Below are positions 5,109-10,849 of a stretch of 10,849 nucleotides of DNA, piece by piece. The stretch's first letter is position 1. Every line of letters begins with the position of its first letter. The position numbers and the translations under genes are program-made. The notes below the pieces were generated by a model. The model was given only the letters and a program-made list of their open reading frames with translations, did no database searches and was not told the origin of the DNA. Location: positions 1 to 10,849 of the forward strand of contig SPCK01000037.1 in assembly GCA_004525355.1 (NCBI GenBank). Reading direction: 5' to 3'. Source of the DNA: Spirochaetales bacterium (GTDB lineage: Bacteria; Spirochaetota; Spirochaetia; Treponematales; UBA12059).

Positions 5109-6740
5109 ATGGACAATGACGATCCTGTCGCGACGACCGCGCTTGAGCGTTTCAACGCGCCCTACCTCTTCCCCTACCAGCGATTGGCTATAGTCAACGT
5201 GCTGGATACCATCGGCATCGCGGAAGGTGGCTTGGCCGCATCGCTGGAATCCGAGGAGACTCCACCGGCGCGACAGGTCGTGGTCTTGCCCACCGGATAT
5301 GGCAAGAGCCTGTGTTTCCAGCTTCCGGCCCTACTCGTGGACGGCGTGACCATAGTTGTCTATCCGCTCATCGGATTGATGAACGACCAGGCTCGGGGCT
5401 TGTCGGCCCGTGGCATTGCGCATGTCACCTTCAAGGGAGGCATGAGCGCGGCCGATCGCTTCGAGGCATTTCGGCTACTTGAAGAAAAAGAGGCTAAAAT
5501 AGCCATCGTCAATCCAGAATCCCTAGCCCTACCCGCAGTCCTCGAGAGGATTTCCTCCTTGAAAGTGGCCCACGTGGTCATCGACGAAGCGCATTGCGTT
5601 TCTGAATGGGGCGACACCTTCAGACCGGCATACCTTGAGCTGGGACGATTGATTGAGCGCATACGACCAGCTTTCGTGAGCGCATTTACCGCGACGGCAT
5701 CACCGGCCGTGATCGCGAGAATCTCGGAAATCCTGTTCCCGGATGCCATCTTTCGACTGGTGGCCGGCATCCCCGATCGACCCAATATTCACTATTCCGT
5801 ACAGTCGGCTCTATCACTCGGCAGAGCCCTGCGGAAGGAAGTGGCACGGATGCCAAAACCTCTCCTCGTCTTCACCTCGTCCCGTTCCGGAGTGGAAATC
5901 CTTGCAGAAGACCTCGCAGAATACCTGCCACGCGATACCGTGCGTTTTTATCACGCCGGCCTTTCAAAACCGGAACGTACCGCCATCGAAGAGTGGTTTT
6001 TCACTTCACGGGATGGAGTCCTATTCGCAACGTGCGCCTACGGCCTGGGAATCGACAAGCCTGACATAAGGAGCGTCATTCACGTCGGGACGCCTGCATC
6101 GGTCGAGTCATATCTGCAGGAATCCGGGCGCGCAGGGAGGGACGGACTGCCTTCCGAAGCGCTGCTGCTCCGCGAGGCCTCTCCATCCGATTTTCATGAC
6201 GCGGCATCAAAGGGTTTGGGGACGATCACCACCATGCGGGAGAAGACCCTGGATGCATCGGCAGCGTATTCAAGAAAAGAAACAATGCGCAGGTATGCGC
6301 ATGATGCGTATCCGTGTAGAAGGAATTTTCTTCTCGGTGCGATGGTTCTCGGCGGCGAGAGCAACGAGGCCTGCGCCGGCTGCGATCGCTGCAAGGGAAA
6401 CGAGCATCGCGAGCCAGAAGGGGCGGCGGAAATCATCGCCCTGACCAGGCTGCATCCACGCCGATTCGACCTTGCCCAAGCGGCGAGCTTTTTGGCGGGA
6501 CGCGTCGGGAGTCCCATCGCAGCCCTCTCATCTGCACTTGCCGACTGGGCCGGCGATGAGATCGCGGAAGCCCTGGTGCTTGCGCAGAGAATAGGAATGA
6601 TACGAAGCGACCGTTACGGGCCATGGCGCAGGCTCCTGAAGCCTGCCCGACGGGGGATGCTCAATCGAGAAAGCGGTCGTCATCCTCGTCCAGGGAATCA
6701 TCGCCGGCCGGCGGATTCTCCGGGAGTACGGGTTTCCTGA
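5109..6740 (+). CDS. recQ: RecQ-family ATP-dependent DNA helicase
   Basis: A 543-residue 3'-5' helicase of the RecQ family, acting in recombination and replication-fork repair. The motifs in order are: a motif 0-like FPYQ (21-24); Walker A PTGYGKS (61-67, where most RecQs have TGGGKS); DEAHCVSEWGDTFRPAY (159-175), including the RecQ aromatic-rich loop; SAFTATAS (191-198); LLVFTSS (252-258); ATCAYGLGIDKPDIRSVIH (307-325); and QESGRAGRDG (337-346) with the arginine finger. The RQC zinc site is present: C403, C422, C425, C428. A short helical region follows, but no HRDC domain is recognisable. ATG 5109 starts where the family's homology starts. A GTG at 5028 would add 27 residues. Neither has a strong ribosome site. 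The last ~27 codons are unlike RecQ and overlap the convergent gene by 80 bases. Confidence 0.9.
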   Translation: MDNDDPVATTALERFNAPYLFPYQRLAIVNVLDTIGIAEGGLAASLESEETPPARQVVVLPTGYGKSLCFQLPALLVDGVTIVVYPLIGLMNDQARGLSARGIAHVTFKGGMSAADRFEAFRLLEEKEAKIAIVNPESLALPAVLERISSLKVAHVVIDEAHCVSEWGDTFRPAYLELGRLIERIRPAFVSAFTATASPAVIARISEILFPDAIFRLVAGIPDRPNIHYSVQSALSLGRALRKEVARMPKPLLVFTSSRSGVEILAEDLAEYLPRDTVRFYHAGLSKPERTAIEEWFFTSRDGVLFATCAYGLGIDKPDIRSVIHVGTPASVESYLQESGRAGRDGLPSEALLLREASPSDFHDAASKGLGTITTMREKTLDASAAYSRKETMRRYAHDAYPCRRNFLLGAMVLGGESNEACAGCDRCKGNEHREPEGAAEIIALTRLHPRRFDLAQAASFLAGRVGSPIAALSSALADWAGDEIAEALVLAQRIGMIRSDRYGPWRRLLKPARRGMLNRESGRHPRPGNHRRPADSPGVRVS

Positions 6741-6906
6741 CGGAAGGCTTCCTGCGATGTCGGCCCTCCCTGGCCCAGGGGTCGGCGAGACTACGGAACA
6801 GTAGCCAAACTGCAATGAAACCACCCAGAGTTACGAGGGTTTCCCAATGCATCATCGCCTCGAACGCGATAGCCAGTCTATCGAAAAATCCCATCGTAGC
6901 GCTCAT
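6661..6906 (-). CDS. Small single-pass membrane protein downstream of the PilZ gene
   Basis: An 81-residue protein with one predicted transmembrane helix at about residues 23-40 (TLVTLGGFIAVWLLF), following a short amphipathic N-terminus. After it come a basic patch (REGRHRRKPSVRKP, 47-60), a proline-rich stretch and a very acidic end (DDSLDEDDD, 69-77). The basic residues just after the helix suggest that the C-terminal tail is cytoplasmic. I do not recognise a family. ATG 6906 is preceded by GGAGGAAGG. The PilZ gene stops 13 bases upstream, so the two are almost certainly co-transcribed. The 3' end overlaps recQ antisense by 80 bases. An upstream in-frame ATG at 6972 is inside the PilZ gene and unlikely to be used. 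Confidence 0.65.
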   Translation of the reverse strand: MSATMGFFDRLAIAFEAMMHWETLVTLGGFIAVWLLFRSLADPWAREGRHRRKPSVRKPVLPENPPAGDDSLDEDDDRFLD

Positions 6907-6919
6907 CCTTCCTCCATAG

Positions 6920-8152
6920 CTACTCAGCGTAATCCGTTTCATCGCATGCGAAACGCGTGGCTCCATCGGCATAAAGGATACGCCTGAGAAAATCTATCGA
7001 TTCCGTGGTCATGTTGACGAAGGATACGCCGTAGTAATCATATTGCTTGTCATCGAAGCGCCTGATGACGCGCCCCTTGCAGGATAAACTGGATTCTCCA
7101 TTGCCGATCCGAAGGTCGATAATGGCAGATTGCTTGAGTTTTGCCTTGGATGATGATTTTGGAAGCATGAACAGACATCCGCCGGTGGAAAGATCAAAAA
7201 CGGCAGGTACATGCGGTAGCGGTTCATACTCCTCCGCAGACCGGAAATATCCAAGCGCCCGTAAATTATATGCCAGTATACGGGAGAATTCCCAGGCGAA
7301 GTCCACTGCACGAAAATCAAGGCAGACTTTCTTGGAATCATTATTCATCACATATACATAACCAACGACGTATTGGTAGTACAGGATGGGGCAGTACAAC
7401 TCCGAGATGATCCCCTGTTTGCTTTTTTCCTGCCTGCGCTTTTCGAGATCCGATCCTTCAAGGAAGATGGAAGGGCCCTCGTAAGCATCCGCCGCCTTCT
7501 GCGTGATGATCCGGCCTTCGGGATACGGATCGATCGACGGCAGTGGACTTTTCGTACTCGTCACCAGAAGCACGCGACCAAGCTGGGAAATGACTCGTTC
7601 TTCAACGGATTCCGGCTTCCGCCCCTTGCCAAACATGACTACGCCATTGATGGAGTAACGAGCCCCGGCCTTCTCGCTGAAGGAAGCCAGCAAGGTATTG
7701 AGCGAACTTGTGTCAAAACCTTCGCTGATCTCCGGTATTTCGATCTCAAGATATTCAAGGGATTCGGGACAATCCATGTGTATGCGGTCATTTTGCAGAA
7801 AGAACTCAAGCTGAAGATCGTGCGGCGGAGAGACGCGGACGGACTTTCGCTGGGGTGCCTTGACCAGTTTTTCCGGGAACGCGATGTTGATCCGAGCCCC
7901 ATCGATATGGACGACTTTCGACGTAAACATGAGTCGTTGTCCCTGGTAGCCGATATATACGGAGACAGGTTCCCAGGCAGCGAATCGCGCCGTTTCATCC
8001 CCAATTCCCTCTAGAATCAAATAGTTTTTATTGTAGGAGTTGACGGTGCATGCAGCGTTCTTGCCCGTACCGAACAAGAGCATCCGGCCCGAATTCCTGA
8101 TGAGCTGGTTGAAAATGAACTCTTTCTCAATAAAAGTTATGTAATTGGCCAT
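6920..8152 (-). CDS. PilZ-type c-di-GMP receptor-like protein with a GAF-like insert
   Basis: A 410-residue cytoplasmic protein. Residues about 30-100 look like a YcgR-type N-terminal beta domain, ending IAFPEKLVKAPQRKSVRV. This contains RxxxR (R102-R106), the first half of a PilZ c-di-GMP site. The second half, DLSTGG (320-325), comes about 215 residues later. It is followed by a typical PilZ beta-barrel end (IIDLRIG, CKGRVIRRF, YDYYGVSFVN, 344-380). In ordinary PilZ domains the two motifs are only some 20-35 residues apart. The intervening region, especially 248-303 (ISELYCPILYYQYVVGYVYVMNN...FSRILAYNLRAL), resembles the back half of a GAF domain. In spirochaetes PilZ proteins regulate motility and virulence. 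ATG 8152 gives the start MANYITFIEKEF; GGGA precedes it weakly and GGAGG lies further upstream. It is co-transcribed with the 81-residue membrane protein. Confidence 0.75.
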   Translation of the reverse strand: MANYITFIEKEFIFNQLIRNSGRMLLFGTGKNAACTVNSYNKNYLILEGIGDETARFAAWEPVSVYIGYQGQRLMFTSKVVHIDGARINIAFPEKLVKAPQRKSVRVSPPHDLQLEFFLQNDRIHMDCPESLEYLEIEIPEISEGFDTSSLNTLLASFSEKAGARYSINGVVMFGKGRKPESVEERVISQLGRVLLVTSTKSPLPSIDPYPEGRIITQKAADAYEGPSIFLEGSDLEKRRQEKSKQGIISELYCPILYYQYVVGYVYVMNNDSKKVCLDFRAVDFAWEFSRILAYNLRALGYFRSAEEYEPLPHVPAVFDLSTGGCLFMLPKSSSKAKLKQSAIIDLRIGNGESSLSCKGRVIRRFDDKQYDYYGVSFVNMTTESIDFLRRILYADGATRFACDETDYAE

Positions 8153-8189
8153 AATCGTTCCCGGCTCTCCTCCAAGTCGGCGTTTCTCA

Positions 8190-8198
8190 AGTATAGCA
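8190..8198 (-). promoter_or_regulatory. Extended -10 promoter of the PilZ gene
   Basis: On the minus strand TGCTATACT (8198-8190) is an extended -10 element, five of six in the hexamer plus the upstream TG. No TTGACA-like -35 stands at 16-18 bases, which extended -10 promoters can tolerate. Transcription would start near 8183, giving a leader of about 30 bases. Confidence 0.5.
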
Positions 8199-8230
8199 GA
8201 TAAAAACCGTCCCGTCCCGCGACACCGTAC

Positions 8231-8259
8231 TTGCAAAAAAAACAGTAGATCCGTACTAT
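8231..8259 (+). promoter_or_regulatory. Candidate promoter for pgi-murG
   Basis: TTGCAA (8231-8236) and TACTAT (8254-8259) are separated by 17 bases; each matches four of six consensus bases. The spacer begins with an A-tract. A better -10 match, TATAAA (8257-8262), would leave a 20-base spacer. The leader would be about 70 bases. The region is divergent from the PilZ promoter. Confidence 0.4.
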
Positions 8260-8334
8260 AAACGTATCGAAATGACACAGTCGGAGCAGGTTCGGGGTTA
8301 TTACCGCGCGATCCTGACCGAGGAAGGAACTACG

Positions 8335-9915
8335 ATGAGCGCCTGTAACCGAATCGACCGCTGCCCGAGCTGGCCATCCCTGATGCGAAAAGGCCACGAG
8401 GACTTGCGTAAGGTCCTGAATTCAGAGCGCGTCGCATCCCGGATCATCCCTGTCGCGAGAGGCCTTTCCTATTCCTATGCGGCGATGGACGTAGACAACG
8501 AGACTCTCGACCTCCTCGCCGACTCTGCAAACCGACTCGACCTCATCGGTCAGTATCGCGCGCTTGCCTCGGGTGCGCTCATGAATATCGGTGAGAATCG
8601 CATGGTACTCCATCATCTCCTGCGAGGCGAGCCGGCCGGTCATGTCGTAAGGGACGGACGGAATTTCAGGGACTTTTACGAGGGTGAGCGGAAGCGCTTT
8701 TCCGCGTTCGCGGAACGGGTGCGAAACGGTGAGATCCTGGGATCGAGCGGCAAGCGATTCGAGCGCGTCGTGCAGATAGGCATCGGGGGATCCGACCTGG
8801 GACCGCGCGCGCTGTACCTTGCGCTCGAACAATGGGCCCGGGAGAGGGGGCTGCTCGGGCTGCGCGCATCCTTCATCAGCAACGTCGATCCCGACGACGC
8901 CAATGGAGTACTGGCGACGATCGACCCGGAGTCGACGCTCTTCATACTCGTCTCCAAGAGTGGTACCACCCAGGAAACGCTGGCCAACGAAGCCCTCGTC
9001 AAGGCTCGGCTTACCTCGGTCAAGGGGCTTGATCCCGCCGGGCACCTTATCGCGGTGACGAGCGAAACCAGTCCTCTGGCGAGAAATCCAGGATACCTCG
9101 ACTCGTTCTACATTGATGATTTCATAGGCGGACGATATAGCGCAACCAGCGCGGTAGGCGGTGTGTTACTGTCGCTGTGCATCGGCCCGGACGCTTTCAG
9201 GGCCATTCTCGACGGAGCGGCCGAGGCTGACATGCGGGCGCTCGAGCCGGCACCACGAAACAACGCATCCCTGATGGACGCCCTCATCGGCATATTCCAG
9301 AGGAACGTCCTCGGGCGGCCTTCCACCGGAATTCTCCCGTACTCGCAAGCCCTTTCACGATTCCCGGCGCATTTGCAGCAGCTGGACATGGAATCCAACG
9401 GCAAACGCGTCGATCGCGATGGTGAGGACGTTCCCCTGTCGACCGGTCCCGTCCTGTTCGGTGAACCCGGCACGAACGGCCAGCATTCTTTCTACCAATT
9501 GCTGCATCAAGGTACGGATCCGATCCCCCTGCAGTTCATCGGCTTCAAGAAGAACCAGACTTCATTCGACCCGGAATTCGAGGGTTCCAGTAGCAGGCGA
9601 AAACTGAATGCCAATCTGGCGGCGCAGATAGTCGCCTTCGCCCTGGGCAAGGACGACACCGCCCCGAACAAACGATTTCCGGGAGGCAGGCCGAACTCCC
9701 TTATCGTGGGCGAAGAACTTGATCCATATGCCCTCGGTGCCCTGCTTGCCCACTATGAGAACAAGGTGATGTTCCAGGGCTTCTGCTGGAATATCAATTC
9801 ATTCGACCAGGAAGGCGTCCAACTGGGCAAGGTGCTCACCAGGAAGGTACTTGAGGACGGTGGCCCCGTCGATCCCGTCCTGAAGGCATACGCCACACTC
9901 TTGGGAGCTGTATGA
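8335..9915 (+). CDS. pgi: Glucose-6-phosphate isomerase
   Basis: A 526-residue cytoplasmic enzyme that interconverts glucose-6-phosphate and fructose-6-phosphate. Phosphate-binding and signature segments are intact: GENRMVLHHLLRG (86-98), IGIGGSDLG (148-156), VSKSGTTQET (206-215), GGRYSATSAVG (265-275), QQLDMESNGK (348-357), GTNGQHSFYQLLHQG (379-393), and the C-terminal signature FCWNINSFDQEGVQLGK (483-499). The catalytic residues are E353, H384 and K499. The length is close to the E. coli enzyme (549). ATG 8335 has AGGAAGGA about seven bases upstream. An in-frame ATG at 8272 would add 21 residues and sits near the predicted transcription start, so it is unlikely. The stop codon overlaps the murG start by four bases (ATGA), indicating translational coupling. 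Confidence 0.97.
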   Translation: MSACNRIDRCPSWPSLMRKGHEDLRKVLNSERVASRIIPVARGLSYSYAAMDVDNETLDLLADSANRLDLIGQYRALASGALMNIGENRMVLHHLLRGEPAGHVVRDGRNFRDFYEGERKRFSAFAERVRNGEILGSSGKRFERVVQIGIGGSDLGPRALYLALEQWARERGLLGLRASFISNVDPDDANGVLATIDPESTLFILVSKSGTTQETLANEALVKARLTSVKGLDPAGHLIAVTSETSPLARNPGYLDSFYIDDFIGGRYSATSAVGGVLLSLCIGPDAFRAILDGAAEADMRALEPAPRNNASLMDALIGIFQRNVLGRPSTGILPYSQALSRFPAHLQQLDMESNGKRVDRDGEDVPLSTGPVLFGEPGTNGQHSFYQLLHQGTDPIPLQFIGFKKNQTSFDPEFEGSSSRRKLNANLAAQIVAFALGKDDTAPNKRFPGGRPNSLIVGEELDPYALGALLAHYENKVMFQGFCWNINSFDQEGVQLGKVLTRKVLEDGGPVDPVLKAYATLLGAV

Positions 9916-10849
9916 GCGACGAGCCCTGCATCGCATTTACTGGCGGCGGCACTGGAGGGCATGTCTACCCGGGCTTGGCCGTGATCGAATGCCTCAGGCC
10001 ATTGTGGAATGGCAGGATTGTCTGGATTGGATCGGGCAAGGAGGTCGAACGTGCCGCGGTCGAGGCTGCTGGAGTGGAATTCTTTGCCATACCCGCCGGC
10101 AAGCTCCGACGTTCCCTTTCCCCCCACAACGTGGCTGATGTCTTCAGGGTCGCTGCAGGATATTTCGCATCCAGGCGCTTGCTCAAACGCCTCAAGCCGG
10201 TTCTGCTGTTTTCCAAGGGCGGCTACGTCAGCGTACCGCCCTGCATGGCCGCGGCTTCGCTGGGCATTCCGTATATCACCCATGAATCGGACGTCTCGCC
10301 AGGCCTCGCTACGAGACTCAATGCGCGCAAGGCTCGACGCATCCTGGTCAGCTGGGATGCTACACTGAAGTTCCTGGATGAAAGCAAACGCCAACGCACA
10401 ATCGTCACGGGCAATCCGGTTCGATCAGCGATCGCTTCAGGCGATCCAGTACGCGGCAGATCATGGCTTGGATTCAGCGACAAGCTGCCCGTCCTCCTGG
10501 TCTTGGGCGGCAGCCAGGGCGCCAGGCAGGTGAACGACCTGGTGGCCTCGATACTCCCGAGCCTCGCAGGCAAAATCGCCGTGGCGCATCAGACCGGTCC
10601 GGGAAACGCTCCAGCACGAACCGCGGACGAAGGATACAAGGGTTTCGAGTTCGTTCATGGCGAGCTCGCTGACCTTTATGCGGCCGCCGATATCATCCTC
10701 GGCCGGGCCGGCGCCGGTATGGTCTGGGAGAGTTCAGCGGCAGGCAAGCCGATGGTACTCGTGCCTCTGGTTGGCCAAGGGAGCCGGGGCGACCAGATGG
10801 AAAACGGGCGCTTACTCGAACGGGCCGGAGGAGCCATCGTCATGAATCC
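9912..10849 (+). CDS. murG: UDP-GlcNAc--lipid I GlcNAc transferase MurG (3' end outside window)
   Basis: 312 complete codons are visible and the frame is open to the right edge, so the C-terminus is missing. MurG adds GlcNAc from UDP-GlcNAc to lipid I on the cytoplasmic face of the membrane, making lipid II for peptidoglycan. Seen motifs are TGGGTGGHVYPGLAV (10-24), SKGGYVSVPP (101-110), GNPVR (167-171), LGGSQGARQVND (198-209), AVAHQTG (223-229), and the donor-site stretch GRAGAGMVWESSAAGKPMVLVP (264-285) followed by GDQMENG. Compared with typical MurG, HEQN reads HESD (124-127) and the DHQxxNA element reads GDQMENG; I associate both changes with spirochaetes. The start overlaps the pgi stop by four bases, with GGGAG upstream inside pgi. 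Confidence 0.94.
   Translation, partial: MSDEPCIAFTGGGTGGHVYPGLAVIECLRPLWNGRIVWIGSGKEVERAAVEAAGVEFFAIPAGKLRRSLSPHNVADVFRVAAGYFASRRLLKRLKPVLLFSKGGYVSVPPCMAAASLGIPYITHESDVSPGLATRLNARKARRILVSWDATLKFLDESKRQRTIVTGNPVRSAIASGDPVRGRSWLGFSDKLPVLLVLGGSQGARQVNDLVASILPSLAGKIAVAHQTGPGNAPARTADEGYKGFEFVHGELADLYAAADIILGRAGAGMVWESSAAGKPMVLVPLVGQGSRGDQMENGRLLERAGGAIVMN

Noticed and set aside
7373..8014. 213-codon + strand frame inside the PilZ gene
   Set aside because: It is antisense to the PilZ protein, whose motifs are clear, and has no ribosome site or domain of its own.
9753..10394. 213-codon minus strand frame over pgi/murG
   Set aside because: It is antisense to strongly conserved MurG motifs. The real gene is the + frame from 9912, which runs off the window.
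1..10849. Search for defence systems, toxin-antitoxin pairs, integrases, transposases, CRISPR arrays and tRNAs
   Set aside because: Genes are housekeeping or signalling types. No repeat-spacer pattern, recombinase motif, terminal inverted repeat or cloverleaf was recognised.

Overview
This window looks like an ordinary chromosomal segment of a spirochaete, most likely of the Treponema/Spirochaeta group, with a GC content that looks to be in the mid-fifties. The assignment is by recognition and not by a database search. It rests on three things: a sigma-70-like protein with the C-terminal pattern 'IPKGTVDxGL' that I associate with spirochaetes; a small secreted protein of a type I associate with treponemes; and a MurG whose usual HEQN motif reads HESD. 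I see no insertion sequences, phage genes, CRISPR arrays, tRNAs or rRNAs, and no sign of recent transfer.

Layout. Positions 1-506 (+) hold the C-terminal end of transcription terminator Rho and then rpmE (ribosomal protein L31), closed by a strong double-hairpin terminator. Positions 605-4134 (-), read right to left, hold a small secreted protein, an NrnA-like DHH phosphoesterase, a 507-base gap, a sigma-70-like protein of unknown function, and the RdgB/HAM1 nucleotide-sanitising pyrophosphatase, whose start overlaps the end of the sigma-like gene. Positions 4256-6740 (+) hold nth (endonuclease III) and a recQ-family helicase. Positions 6661-8152 (-) hold a PilZ-type protein followed 13 bases later by an 81-residue single-pass membrane protein, which overlaps the 3' end of recQ antisense. 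Positions 8335-10849 (+) hold pgi (glucose-6-phosphate isomerase) and murG. Their stop and start codons overlap, and murG runs off the right edge.

How the genes fit together. RdgB (cleans the nucleotide pool), Nth (base excision), RecQ (recombination repair) and the DHH phosphoesterase (nanoRNA or pAp turnover) form a loose nucleic-acid maintenance group, although on different strands. pgi-murG couples hexose-phosphate metabolism to peptidoglycan synthesis: Pgi sets the fructose-6-phosphate pool from which UDP-GlcNAc, the MurG donor, is made.

The most unusual items are: (1) a PilZ protein in which the two c-di-GMP-binding motifs (RxxxR and DxSxxG) are about 210 residues apart, with a GAF-like segment between them; (2) the sigma-like protein of unknown role; (3) a long AT-richer gap with two pairs of 10-base tandem GTTACA repeats spaced on the same DNA helical face; and (4) a perfect hairpin at the predicted transcription start of the secreted-protein gene. 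I do not see a multigene undescribed system. The PilZ/81-residue pair is the nearest candidate for new signalling biology.
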